A stretch of 64,000 nt of DNA from Candidatus Gastranaerophilales bacterium (GCA_944325895.1 CALVCA010000005.1:1-64000), one strand, 5' to 3'; shown: positions 16,438-25,126, numbered from the stretch's first letter. The notes: generated from the sequence alone by a model not told the origin. Numbers and translations are program-made.

Positions 16438-18690
16438 TTATTTTTTGGTTAGTTCAAATACCCTAAACTCGCCGTTAGAGAGGGTTTTGAGCAATATTTT
16501 ATTATCCGGATTTTCAACCAAAACACGTTCAAATTTATCTGTTTTTAAAACAAATTCCGCTGAAACCATGTAATCTCCGGGGATATTTATTGATTTATCA
16601 AAAACGGGTTTGCCTTCTTCTATTTCAAAATAAGAGCCTTTTTCGTCGGTTTTATTGATTTTTTCAAACGGATATTTATAATTTGCAGCGATTATAAACG
16701 CTGTTTTAGCCGGTTCTTTTGTAATAAGCCATGACGCAAATCCGTCATCCGTTTGTTCTATAATTTGAGCTTCGCCGTCAGTTATAATTGAATTTGATTT
16801 AACAAACATATCAATGGCATTAAATTTGTTAAAAAAGTCAAGATTTTTTTCTCTTGGCATGGAAACTTCTTCGCCTATTGCATGTTCTATTCCGATTGCC
16901 GTAAAACTTTCATCACCGTCGATGTATAGCATAGGACGCTCAGCAAACTTCCCGCCGGGTAAGAATTTGTACATAAACCATTTAAATAAAGCCCCTTCTT
17001 CGCCCAATTGTCCGGGGTACTGGTCTATGCATCTGAATTCTCCGTCTTGATTGTTATAAGTTTTTAAAATTGAAAGATGATTTTTTAATTTAACGTTGTA
17101 ATTTGTAAGATATTGGTTATCTTCAATAATTTTTTCGGGATTTTTTTGCGACTGGCATACTATGTCATTTCCCCATAGAAGGTCAAATCCCATATCCTGA
17201 TGATATTCTTTATAAAGGTTATCCCATAGCATGTATTCTGCAAGTGTTGCAAAGTAAGGAATTTCAGATTTTAATACACGGTTTAATTTTCCCAAAACAA
17301 GCCGCGGTGCACGATAACTTATCGGTGTTCCGTTGCATTCGGATACATTGTCTGCAACGTGATCGATATGATCTACCCTGAAACCGTCAAAATTGTATTC
17401 ATTACGCAGTTTTTTCATATAATCTATGAAAAATTCAATCACCGGCTCATTGTAATTTCCGCTTTCCAAAAATACAAAATAATATGGTGTCTGACAGTCT
17501 AAATTCGCAAAACTTGTAACATCTTCGCCTTTATAATCGTAATGTTTAAATGTCGGAAATCCGCCGCATTCACTCATTTTGTCGTAAACAGGCACCCCTG
17601 CAGAACACCATGCCCCGCCCGGTGCCGGCCACAAACCCTCTTTTATTAATTCTTCTATTATCTGCTGCTGTTTGGTTATATCAGCTTCCGTCAATTTTTG
17701 TGAAGGTTTTACATCCTCAATTTTTGCAACAATTTCTTTTACCCGTTTTTGGATTTTTTCCTGTTTTGATTTTTCAAGCATGCTGTTTGAATATTCTTTT
17801 TTAAATTCATCCATACGGGTTTCAAAATTGTCTAAAATGTTTTGGTAATATTCGCTTAAATCTCCCGCTACACCGTTTTGCTTATATATCCCTTTTATAA
17901 CGTCTATGTCTTCGGGGTCAAAAGCATTTTTCATTAACTCGGCAACATCATCTGTTTTTTTGTCAAGCTGTTTTTGCAGTTCAGCTATATCATACCACCT
18001 TGCAATAAAAGGATTTGCAAGTACAAGTTTTGAAAATCTGCCGGTCTGAGGCAGGATGTCGTAAATTACGGGATGACCCGCAAGTTGAGCCATCTGAATA
18101 AATGTTTTTACCTGACCTTTTTCGTCCAAACCGGTTATTTCTTGAATGTTTGTATCCAAAAGGTTTTTGCTCACATCCGAACTTTTAGGAAGATATGCAC
18201 AGCCGAATTCTCTAGGGTGAAACGGGATTAAATATATTGTCGTATTAAATATATTATTTTTAATATTACCTGTCGGAAGGATTACAAGCTGTTTTAGCCA
18301 GTCGATAAATTTTCCGGCTTCTTTTGGAGTGTTACCAAGTCCTGCAAGGTTTATAAGCTTGATATTATGTCCTTCTCTTTTTATCCAATCGGAATTTTTT
18401 ACGTTATTTCGTGCTAAAACACTTGTCTTTGTAAATTCAAATTTGTTATTTTTATAAACATTATTTTGTATCCACTTTTCTTTTAATGCAAAGATTGTTT
18501 CGGAAGGGGTTAATTCTTCCAGTGCTTTATAATAAGGATAAGGAAGATAACCGTATTCTTTCATAAGATTTTGAAGATATTTTTTCCTTTCGCCTGAAAC
18601 TTCACCAAATGCATTTTCTAACTTTGCCAAAATTTTGTTCAATTCATCTGCCGTATCAGGCTGATTTTTTTTAAATAAAAAATTTAACAT
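16438..18690 (-). CDS. Divergent alpha-amylase superfamily (GH13-like) protein
   Basis: A 750-aa cytoplasmic protein. The second half carries the strand-4 motif FDGFRVDHIDH, whose Asp would be the nucleophile, and TLAEYML, whose Glu would be the acid/base. The usual third motif with HD is not obvious; IGIEHAIG stands in its place. A roughly 350-residue N-terminal part, including a coiled-coil-like stretch (about 290-370), is not typical of GH13. I moved the start from 18720 to the ATG at 18690 because AGGAGA lies 7 nt before it and a promoter overlaps the earlier ATG. Alpha-glucan or trehalose-related work is possible but not shown. Confidence 0.72.
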   Translation of the reverse strand: MLNFLFKKNQPDTADELNKILAKLENAFGEVSGERKKYLQNLMKEYGYLPYPYYKALEELTPSETIFALKEKWIQNNVYKNNKFEFTKTSVLARNNVKNSDWIKREGHNIKLINLAGLGNTPKEAGKFIDWLKQLVILPTGNIKNNIFNTTIYLIPFHPREFGCAYLPKSSDVSKNLLDTNIQEITGLDEKGQVKTFIQMAQLAGHPVIYDILPQTGRFSKLVLANPFIARWYDIAELQKQLDKKTDDVAELMKNAFDPEDIDVIKGIYKQNGVAGDLSEYYQNILDNFETRMDEFKKEYSNSMLEKSKQEKIQKRVKEIVAKIEDVKPSQKLTEADITKQQQIIEELIKEGLWPAPGGAWCSAGVPVYDKMSECGGFPTFKHYDYKGEDVTSFANLDCQTPYYFVFLESGNYNEPVIEFFIDYMKKLRNEYNFDGFRVDHIDHVADNVSECNGTPISYRAPRLVLGKLNRVLKSEIPYFATLAEYMLWDNLYKEYHQDMGFDLLWGNDIVCQSQKNPEKIIEDNQYLTNYNVKLKNHLSILKTYNNQDGEFRCIDQYPGQLGEEGALFKWFMYKFLPGGKFAERPMLYIDGDESFTAIGIEHAIGEEVSMPREKNLDFFNKFNAIDMFVKSNSIITDGEAQIIEQTDDGFASWLITKEPAKTAFIIAANYKYPFEKINKTDEKGSYFEIEEGKPVFDKSINIPGDYMVSAEFVLKTDKFERVLVENPDNKILLKTLSNGEFRVFELTKK

Positions 18691-18710
18691 TCCATATCTC
18701 CTGTTTTTTA

Positions 18711-18719
18711 ATTTTACCA
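18711..18719 (-). promoter_or_regulatory. Extended -10 promoter of the GH13-like gene
   Basis: Minus-strand TGgTAAAAT at 18719-18711, no clear -35. The start would be near 18704, leaving a 14-nt leader with AGGAGA. It decides the start codon of the gene. Confidence 0.5.
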
Positions 18720-18752
18720 TAAATATTTCAAATAAAACAGAGAATAAGACAC

Positions 18753-18780
18753 TTGGCTAATAGATTAATAGATTTGGCTA
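18753..18780 (+). promoter_or_regulatory. Direct-repeat candidate operator upstream of the LuxR-type regulator
   Basis: TTGGCTA occurs at 18753-18759 and 18774-18780, exactly 21 bp (two helical turns) apart, with two ATAGATT copies between them. The position before the regulator gene suits autoregulation, but this is an inference. Confidence 0.4.
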
Positions 18781-18817
18781 TTCTTAAATTAACTTATCAA
18801 AGAAAAGAGGTGTTCCC

Positions 18818-19507
18818 ATGACAAAAGAAGAAGAAAAGAAACCCGATACTCCGATTACGGTTGTGATAATAGAGGATTTCAAGTTAACAAGAGTAGGCTT
18901 AAGATGTGCGTTAAATGCCAATCCGGATATTAACGTGGTGGCGGAATATGAAGATGCCGAAAACGGTATAAAATTAATTGAAAGACTTAAGCCGGATGTA
19001 GTATTAATGGATTTGGGGCTTCCCGGCATGAACGGAATTGAGGCTATGTTAAAACTGAGAGAAAATAATCATGAAATGAAAATAATCGCTTTGACATCTC
19101 ATGACAGAGAAGAAGAAGTTATAGCAGCACTCAGCTCGGGAGCTAATGCTTATTGTCTTAAAGATATTGATCCTGCAAAACTGGCAGAGGTTATAAGAGA
19201 TGTATATGAAGGAGTTTGTTGGATTGACCCGATGGTTGCTCAAATGGCTCTTAACTCCTTCCCTAAAATTGATAATCCGGGATTTTTGCAAAATAAATCA
19301 TCGGCAGAAGGCAGAGTTCCTTTGACTGAACGTGAAATTGAAGTTTTGAAACATTTGGTTACCGGCAAAAGCAATACTGAAATAGCTAAAGAATTAATTG
19401 TCAGTGTGCATACCGCAAAAGCACATGTATGTTCAATTTTACAAAAAATGTGTGTAAATGACCGTGTTCAAGCTGCCGTCAAGGCTGTTAAGGAAGGTAT
19501 GGTGTAA
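18818..19507 (+). CDS. NarL/LuxR family response regulator
   Basis: A 229-aa regulator: receiver domain (about 14-130) with acidic pair E19-D20, phospho-acceptor D65 in LMDLGLPG, and switch Thr and Lys residues, followed by a linker and a LuxR-type helix-turn-helix (about 165-225; LTEREIEVLKHLVTGKSNTE). GAGGTG precedes the ATG. No histidine kinase is adjacent; the nearest is at 22613. Its last 69 bp overlap the convergent PHP gene. Confidence 0.92.
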   Translation: MTKEEEKKPDTPITVVIIEDFKLTRVGLRCALNANPDINVVAEYEDAENGIKLIERLKPDVVLMDLGLPGMNGIEAMLKLRENNHEMKIIALTSHDREEEVIAALSSGANAYCLKDIDPAKLAEVIRDVYEGVCWIDPMVAQMALNSFPKIDNPGFLQNKSSAEGRVPLTEREIEVLKHLVTGKSNTEIAKELIVSVHTAKAHVCSILQKMCVNDRVQAAVKAVKEGMV

Positions 19508-20110
19508 ATCCGTACCGCCTGTCATTATAAGGTTATGTTTTTCAGCCGCTTTTTTTACGGCATTAACCGTATGGAATTTTATTATTCCTCTGTGGCGGCT
19601 GTACGGATAATATACTTCCACACCGTCCAGCCCGTAGGATTTGAGCTTTTTGAAAAATCTGTCCAAACTTATTGCCCAGCAGCATGCTGGATGTGCTATT
19701 ACAGCTATTCCGCCTGCTTGATGGATTGCTTCTATAAGTTTTTTTATGTCACGTTTTGCAAATATCCTTATTATATCAAGTTCTGTTTCTTTTTTTGACT
19801 TTGCAAGAAAAGGTTCAAGGGCTTTTGAATGTACGTCTATTCCGTAACCTAAAAGATGCATAAAAACATAGCCCGTCCATACGTCAAATTCCACACCGGG
19901 AATTACGTTATCGGGAATTTCATTTTCCAAATATCCTTGTATTGTGTTATGATCAGTTATTGATATTGCTTTTAAATCTTTTGCCTGTCGGACAAGTTCA
20001 TCAAATCGTCCACTGCCGTCTGAATACGTGGTGTGGATATGTAAATTTACCAAATTTTCTTCGTAATCTTTTTTTGTAAAATTTTTTATTAATTCTTTGT
20101 AATTTTTCAT
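19439..20110 (-). CDS. PHP-domain metal-dependent phosphoesterase
   Basis: A 223-aa polymerase-and-histidinol-phosphatase domain protein. Metal ligands are visible in order: HIHTTYSDG, ITDHNT, PGVEFD, IAHPAC and GTDLHH. Relatives hydrolyse nucleoside 3',5'-bisphosphates or oligonucleotides (RNase AM type). The last 22 codons, including the His of DLHH, lie antisense to the end of the LuxR-type gene. That is a long convergent overlap in which both proteins are constrained. A ribosome binding site is weak. Confidence 0.85.
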   Translation of the reverse strand: MKNYKELIKNFTKKDYEENLVNLHIHTTYSDGSGRFDELVRQAKDLKAISITDHNTIQGYLENEIPDNVIPGVEFDVWTGYVFMHLLGYGIDVHSKALEPFLAKSKKETELDIIRIFAKRDIKKLIEAIHQAGGIAVIAHPACCWAISLDRFFKKLKSYGLDGVEVYYPYSRHRGIIKFHTVNAVKKAAEKHNLIMTGGTDLHHTFLNSLDGSLNTVIYTHFL

Positions 20111-20158
20111 TGCTTTAATTTATTTGTAATAAAATTAATATACAACAAAGGAGTAAAT

Positions 20159-20986
20159 ATGTCTAAGGATAACGTTTGGAACATTATCGGTTCGGGGCTT
20201 AAGTTATATTTTAAAAATATAGGGGAATTTACAAAATACATGTTGTTTCCAGTGTTCGGACAAATCCTCGGCATTGCGTTAATTGTTTTATTAACGACAG
20301 GGGTGTTGATTTGGAATCCTGATGTAAAGACTGCTTCAATTGCTGTTATTTTGCTTTTGTCGGCGGTTGCTCCGGGGCTTATATTATTTACCAAAGCATT
20401 TTGGGATTTTATGGTCGCATACGGTGCTTTGAATTCCATGACCGAAGCTTTGCTTGATAACGGAAAATTGTATGATTTAAAAGCTCATAATCAGGTTATT
20501 ACAAAGCGTACTTTTCGTTATATTAATTTGTTGTTTGATATAAGTGTTTTAGTTTTGATTTCAATTATTCCTTTCTTTTGGGTTATAGGTGCAATTTTCT
20601 TCGTATATTTTATACTGGTATTTCAAGTGTTTACGTTTGAAAAAGATATAAGTGCTTATAATTGCTTTAAACGTAGTTTTAGCTTGATTAAAGGGAATTT
20701 TGCAAAAACATTCCTGATAATGATTATTGTAGGTTTGATTGCATATTATATATTGCCGTGGATTTTAGATTCAATACTGGAAACTGTTAAAGTGAATGAT
20801 TTTTTAAGAGGATGTTTGGAACCTCATTTAACCGGGCGGGTAAATCTAATCAGAATAACTCCGTTGGATGTCGCTGATTCTGTAATATCAAGCGTGATAA
20901 CTTTTATTGCTGCCGGCTTGACCTTGCCTATGAGAAGTGTTGTTTGGACGCTTTGGTATAAAAATTTAAATAGCGGGAACAAATAA
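20159..20986 (+). CDS. Integral membrane protein, DUF975-like
   Basis: A 275-aa protein with about six hydrophobic helices (near 33-55, 60-80, 125-160, 180-205, 240-265). Layout and lack of charged motifs recall the DUF975 or GDPD-anchor membrane domain families; function unknown. AAGGAG precedes the ATG. It overlaps the next gene by one base and heads a run of three tightly spaced genes ending in rph. Confidence 0.78.
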   Translation: MSKDNVWNIIGSGLKLYFKNIGEFTKYMLFPVFGQILGIALIVLLTTGVLIWNPDVKTASIAVILLLSAVAPGLILFTKAFWDFMVAYGALNSMTEALLDNGKLYDLKAHNQVITKRTFRYINLLFDISVLVLISIIPFFWVIGAIFFVYFILVFQVFTFEKDISAYNCFKRSFSLIKGNFAKTFLIMIIVGLIAYYILPWILDSILETVKVNDFLRGCLEPHLTGRVNLIRITPLDVADSVISSVITFIAAGLTLPMRSVVWTLWYKNLNSGNK

Positions 20987-21213
20987 TGTTTGTTTGTAAA
21001 AATTGTAAATCAATTGATAAATTTGAATTGATGTTTTCACCGGAATATAGAGGTGAAAAACATTTAGAAATAAATTATAATGATAAAAACGAAATAATAA
21101 TTACGGCAGACGGTTATACATTTGTGCCTGATTTACGGTTTATGAACGAGCATGCCGTGTGTAAATATTGCGGACAGATATATATGTGGGATTACGAAGG
21201 GATGAAAAGATGA
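20986..21213 (+). CDS. Small putative zinc-ribbon protein (75 aa)
   Basis: Two CxxC pairs (CKNC near residue 4 and CKYC near residue 60) bracket a beta-rich stretch, as in a rubredoxin-like or zinc-ribbon fold. It overlaps the membrane protein gene by one base and rph by 4 nt. Not otherwise recognised. Confidence 0.7.
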   Translation: MFVCKNCKSIDKFELMFSPEYRGEKHLEINYNDKNEIIITADGYTFVPDLRFMNEHAVCKYCGQIYMWDYEGMKR

Positions 21214-21896
21214 GAACAAAAAATGACGAAACAAGAGAAATAAGATTTACGAAAAATTACACAAAAAACGCTTACGGTTCTGTGTTGGCGGAATTCGGCG
21301 ATACAAAAGTTATTGTAACTGCATCTGTAGAACATGCAAAACCCAAATGGATGGAGGAGGATGATGAAAGAGGCTGGCTTACGGCTGAATATTCTCTTTT
21401 ACCCGCATCAACTAATACAAGATGTCAAAGAGAACGTACAAAAATTTCCGGCAGAACTCAGGAAATTCAAAGACTTATCGGAAGAAGCCTCAGAGCGTGT
21501 TTGGATTTGTATAAAATGCCTGATATGACAATTACAATTGACGCCGACGTTATTCAAGCTGACGGCGGTACAAGAACAGCAAGTATCTGCGGAGGTTTTG
21601 TCGCTTTGTCGTTAGCTGTCGAAAGACTTTTACAAGAAGGAAAATTAAAAGAAAATCCGATTATAGAGCCTGTAGGTGCAATTTCTGCAGGAATTGTCAA
21701 CGGTGAAATACGGTTGGATTTGGATTATCAGGAAGACTGCCATGCTCAGGCGGATTCCAATATCGTTCTTACCAAAAGCGGCAAAATCGTTGAATTTCAA
21801 ACAACAGCCGAAGGCGGAGCTTTTGAATACGATGATATGCTCAAAATTTTTGACGTGGCAAAAAAAGGTATTGATAAAATAATTGCAATGTATTAA
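21210..21896 (+). CDS. rph: Ribonuclease PH
   Basis: Phosphorolytic 3'-5' exoribonuclease that trims tRNA 3' ends and rRNA. The 228-aa protein matches RNase PH from EIRFTKNYTKNAYGSVL onward, with GWLTAEYSLLP, the RxxR-type basic segment (RTQEIQRLIGRSLRA) and DVIQADGGTRTASI. The start at 21210 (MRTKNDETRE) sits on the ATGA overlap with the preceding gene; longer readings lack family similarity. Confidence 0.95.
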   Translation: MRTKNDETREIRFTKNYTKNAYGSVLAEFGDTKVIVTASVEHAKPKWMEEDDERGWLTAEYSLLPASTNTRCQRERTKISGRTQEIQRLIGRSLRACLDLYKMPDMTITIDADVIQADGGTRTASICGGFVALSLAVERLLQEGKLKENPIIEPVGAISAGIVNGEIRLDLDYQEDCHAQADSNIVLTKSGKIVEFQTTAEGGAFEYDDMLKIFDVAKKGIDKIIAMY

Positions 21897-21911
21897 AAAA
21901 TTTGGTATAAT
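21883..21911 (+). promoter_or_regulatory. Promoter for the two secreted coiled-coil genes
   Basis: TTGCAA (21883-21888), 17-bp spacer, TATAAT (21906-21911). It overlaps the last codons of rph. The leader to 21932 is about 14 nt and holds AAAGG. Confidence 0.7.
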
Positions 21912-21931
21912 TTTACAAGAAAGGATTGCTG

Positions 21932-22234
21932 ATGAAAAAAATTTTAACTGTATTTACGGCAATAACGCTACTATCATCACTGCCTTGTATGGCAGCTGAA
22001 AATAGTATATCTTCATTTTTTCACAGTTTATGGAAATTTAACAGGGATGTTGATGCTAAAATAGATGCTCAACAAAAGAAAATGGATGAACAGCAAAGAA
22101 AATTTGAAGAAAAGTTGAAAGAGCGTGATCAAAAAATCCTTGAGCAGCAAAAAGAACGGCAAGAACTTTATGAAGCTCACCAAAAACGTTTGGAAGAAAA
22201 ACGGGAGCTTTTAAGACAGTTATTAGAAGAATAA
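21932..22234 (+). CDS. Secreted coiled-coil protein (100 aa)
   Basis: A Sec signal peptide (MKKILTVFTAITLLSS, cleavage near CMAA) is followed by an almost continuous Glu/Lys/Gln-rich helix from about residue 35 to the end. The start at 21932 follows AAAGG; an upstream TTG is less likely. It forms a pair with the next gene, which has the same design. Possibly a periplasmic structural or chaperone-like protein. Confidence 0.78.
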   Translation: MKKILTVFTAITLLSSLPCMAAENSISSFFHSLWKFNRDVDAKIDAQQKKMDEQQRKFEEKLKERDQKILEQQKERQELYEAHQKRLEEKRELLRQLLEE

Positions 22235-22245
22235 GGAGAAAATTC

Positions 22246-22533
22246 ATGAAAAAAGCATTAATTTATTCACTTTTAGTTATGTTTACTGCATCTACAGCCG
22301 CAATTGCAGGTCCTTTAGGCGATTGGGCACAACAGACTGCCGACAAAATTAACAAAAAAGAAGCTGAAGCGGTTAAGCCTTTGACAGAAAAACAAGAAGC
22401 TTACAAAAAACAACAAGAACAAGCAAGACTTGAAAGAGAAAGACAACAGGCTGAACAACAAAGAAAACGTGAAGCAGCTCAAAGAAAAATTGAACATAAG
22501 AAAAAATTATGGAATGAATTAATCAGCGAATAA
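22246..22533 (+). CDS. Secreted coiled-coil protein (95 aa), paralogous design to the upstream gene
   Basis: A signal peptide (about residues 1-21, ending AIAG) then a Gln/Glu/Arg-rich helix (about 40-90). AAGGAG precedes the ATG. It is 11 nt after its neighbour and closed by a terminator at 22535, so the two make a bicistronic unit. Function unknown. Confidence 0.78.
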   Translation: MKKALIYSLLVMFTASTAAIAGPLGDWAQQTADKINKKEAEAVKPLTEKQEAYKKQQEQARLERERQQAEQQRKREAAQRKIEHKKKLWNELISE

Positions 22534-22534
22534 T

Positions 22535-22558
22535 AAAAAAGCCCTTCGGGGCTTTTTT
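22535..22558 (+). terminator. Rho-independent terminator
   Basis: AAAAAAGCCC, loop TTCG, GGGCTTTTTT: a perfect 10-bp stem including the A/T flanks, ending the coiled-coil gene pair. Confidence 0.92.
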
Positions 22559-22577
22559 ATTGCAGGATATTAATTAT

Positions 22578-22606
22578 TTGCAAAAAAATACTCAGGCTGA
22601 TACCAT
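22578..22606 (+). promoter_or_regulatory. Promoter of the pseudo-receiver histidine kinase, predicted leaderless
   Basis: TTGCAA (22578-22583), 17-bp spacer, extended -10 TGaTACCAT (hexamer 22601-22606). The ATG at 22613 is 7 nt past the -10 box. A nearby CATAAT (22604-22609) is an alternative. Confidence 0.5.
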
Positions 22607-22612
22607 AATATT

Positions 22613-24283
22613 ATGGGGAAAATATTATTCGTATCAAACAGATCAGAAAAAATAAAGCAGTACCGTGAAATAATGAAAAAACACGATTTTACGGTTGCGG
22701 AAAGTGAGTCTTCTGCAATTGAAGCCGTCGAGATTACTCAGTTTGACATAATAATTTTTGATGATAATCTCGATAAAAATATTATGAAAAAACTCAAATC
22801 CGTGACCAATAAACCTTCTTTTATTCTGCTTACTAAAAAAGACAAGCTTGAATCTGACAAAGATATAAACGGTTTTTTGACGGATGATATGCCGGAAGAA
22901 CTTGTGAATTCAGCAATAAACCTGAATTTAAGAACTCATAAATCACTTGAACAATTGTCGGATACCAACAAAAATCTCGCAGACAGCCTCTACAGGCTTA
23001 ATGTTTTATATTCTACAAGTTCAAAGTTCGCAGGCTCTTTGGATAAAGAAAAATTATTGGATTATATGATTGAAGGTATGGATAAATCCCTTAGTTTTGA
23101 TTTGACCTGCACGCTTGCTTTCTGTACGGAAGAACAGCCTGTATTAATTTTGAATTCGCTGTATGAGATTTCGGATGAACTTTTGAACGCAATAAAAATT
23201 CGAACTGCAATGAATTACAAGTCTTTGTTTAAAATGCCGCTTACGGATAATATAAAAGTTATAAAAAATATAAAATATCCCGGTAAAAGTTTTACTTTCA
23301 GTATTTTTGAATACGATAATATGTTCGCTCCGATAAGTGCCGGCGATAATTTTTTCGGTTGTATTGAAATTTTTAAGGAAACCCCGTTTACATCCGATGA
23401 TGCAACCTGTTTTCAAACAATTGCACAACAGGTGTCTTTACCGTTAAAAAGTGCTACGCTTTATCAGGAAATTAAAGAAACAAACCTTAAGCTGGAAAAA
23501 CTTGAAAGATTAAAATCTGAATTTATATCAATTGTGTCACACGAATTAAGAACACCGCTTACGGCAATAAAAAATTCGTTAGATATACTTTCCTGCGGCA
23601 GGTGCGGTGATATAAACGATTCGGGAATAAAGTTTTTATCAATGGCTCAAAGAAATGTTGAAAGACTTTCGGGAATAATAAATGACTTGTTGGATTTATC
23701 TAAAATTGAAGCTGGCAAAATGGATTATCATTTCACAAATATGAACATACATTCGGTTATAGATTACGTAAAAAATTCACTTGCAGGGGTGGCAAATGAA
23801 AAAGGGCTCAGGCTTATTGCGGAAGAAACGGTTAATTTGCCTGATATAAATGCGGATTCCCAGCGTTTGGAGCAGGTTTTAACAAATCTTGTGTCTAATG
23901 CAATAAAATTTACACCGTCCGGAAAAACAATTACTATCCGGTCGCATTTGGCTGATGCTTCTCAAATTACGACAAATGAGTGTTTTAAACCCGATATTGA
24001 CAAGTTAAAAGGTCAATATGTTATTGTCTGCGTCGAAGATGAAGGTATCGGTATTGCCCAAAAAGATTTGCTGCGTGCTTTTGATAAGTTTGCTCAAATT
24101 GAAAATTCACTTTCAAGAAAAGCCGGCGGCTCAGGTTTGGGACTGCCTATTGCAAAGCAGCTTTTGGAAGCCCATAACGGTGCTATTTGGTGCGACAGCG
24201 AACCTGAAAAAGGCTCACGTTTCTATTTTGCTCTGCCGGTTTCTCAAATTCCTGCTGATGAAAAAATTCTTATTTCAAATTAA
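22613..24283 (+). CDS. Histidine kinase with N-terminal pseudo-receiver and GAF-like region
   Basis: A 556-aa soluble kinase. Residues 1-110 look like a receiver, but the acidic pocket is replaced (VSNRSE where VDDE is usual), although D50/D51 remain. Then come a GAF-like sensor region (about 125-285), a coiled coil, the HisKA box with phospho-His H310 (SIVSHELRTPL) and a HATPase with N, G1 (DEGIGI) and G2 (GGSGLGL) boxes. No Shine-Dalgarno sequence is seen. The receiver-only protein at 25172 is a possible partner. It overlaps the convergent gene by 14 nt. Confidence 0.9.
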   Translation: MGKILFVSNRSEKIKQYREIMKKHDFTVAESESSAIEAVEITQFDIIIFDDNLDKNIMKKLKSVTNKPSFILLTKKDKLESDKDINGFLTDDMPEELVNSAINLNLRTHKSLEQLSDTNKNLADSLYRLNVLYSTSSKFAGSLDKEKLLDYMIEGMDKSLSFDLTCTLAFCTEEQPVLILNSLYEISDELLNAIKIRTAMNYKSLFKMPLTDNIKVIKNIKYPGKSFTFSIFEYDNMFAPISAGDNFFGCIEIFKETPFTSDDATCFQTIAQQVSLPLKSATLYQEIKETNLKLEKLERLKSEFISIVSHELRTPLTAIKNSLDILSCGRCGDINDSGIKFLSMAQRNVERLSGIINDLLDLSKIEAGKMDYHFTNMNIHSVIDYVKNSLAGVANEKGLRLIAEETVNLPDINADSQRLEQVLTNLVSNAIKFTPSGKTITIRSHLADASQITTNECFKPDIDKLKGQYVIVCVEDEGIGIAQKDLLRAFDKFAQIENSLSRKAGGSGLGLPIAKQLLEAHNGAIWCDSEPEKGSRFYFALPVSQIPADEKILISN

Positions 24284-25043
24284 CATTGTTTAAAACAAAA
24301 TCTGTTACATCCAAATTCTTTTCAATCGGTGCAAGCTGTTCAAGCGTTTTGATATTTTCTGCCGTGCGTTCTAACGGTGCGTTTGAATTTACAAATTTGG
24401 CTACATCAATTTGTTTGTTTGTTTTAAATGATTTGCTTACAGTGTCAGCAAAATTTTTCAAAAGAGCAACTTTATCGGTTTTTGCATTCGGGGATGTTAA
24501 TATTTTTATAAACAGCATAAAATCATCCAGCGAATTATTTACAAAATACGGCGGCTTAAGCGTAGATTTGGCAATGTCAGGTATCAGTGCCCGTGCAGCT
24601 TCAAATTTCCCGCTTGTTTCCGCTTTTTCTAAAACATCAGAAGCGGATAATTCAGCTAAAAATCTTTTTGATGCAATTGTATCCGTGTTATTTATTACAT
24701 CTGAGGCAAAATCCAATCCCTTGTGATTATTTTTGGAGGCAACAGCCATTTTTTGGAGCAATTGTTCCAGTATTGTTTTGCCGTTTGAGAATTTTGCGTT
24801 AAAATTAATATTTCCATTCAGCATTTCATGTCTTTGGGCTAATTCTAAAGTGTCTGCAAACAGCCCTAAATGCCTGGGGTTAATTTTTTTAATATCAGGC
24901 ATTTCTTTTACGCCTGATGAAAAATGTTGAATAGTTGATACAAGTTCACCTAAATTACGGGTGTCTTTCGGTCGTTTTACGGCTCCCATTGCCTCAAAAC
25001 CTTTATTAAATCTCGGGATAAATGTTGTAATTTTATTAAGCAT
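24270..25043 (-). CDS. Lineage-type hypothetical protein (257 aa)
   Basis: Unrecognised, helical, soluble, with N-terminus MLNKITTFIPRFNKG, a short hydrophobic/basic start reminiscent of the other signal-less lineage proteins here. GGAG lies before the ATG. The body suggests repeated alpha-helical pairs but no clear motif repeat. It runs convergent to the histidine kinase. Confidence 0.75.
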   Translation of the reverse strand: MLNKITTFIPRFNKGFEAMGAVKRPKDTRNLGELVSTIQHFSSGVKEMPDIKKINPRHLGLFADTLELAQRHEMLNGNINFNAKFSNGKTILEQLLQKMAVASKNNHKGLDFASDVINNTDTIASKRFLAELSASDVLEKAETSGKFEAARALIPDIAKSTLKPPYFVNNSLDDFMLFIKILTSPNAKTDKVALLKNFADTVSKSFKTNKQIDVAKFVNSNAPLERTAENIKTLEQLAPIEKNLDVTDFVLNNVNLK

Positions 25044-25126
25044 AATTTTTTCTCCTTTTTATATAAAATATGTAAAATATTTTTTTGTTATTTTTTTCGT
25101 GTTATTTTACGAAATGTTAAATAAAA

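Noticed and set aside
18691-18720. Upstream ATG of the GH13-like gene
   Set aside because: The ATG at 18720 overlaps the extended -10 box; the ten extra residues would be encoded by promoter and ribosome binding site DNA.
24286-24726. 146-aa open frame opposite the 257-aa lineage-type gene
   Set aside because: I considered which strand is coding. The minus-strand frame is longer, has GGAG before its ATG and a polar helical protein composition; the plus frame has none of these.
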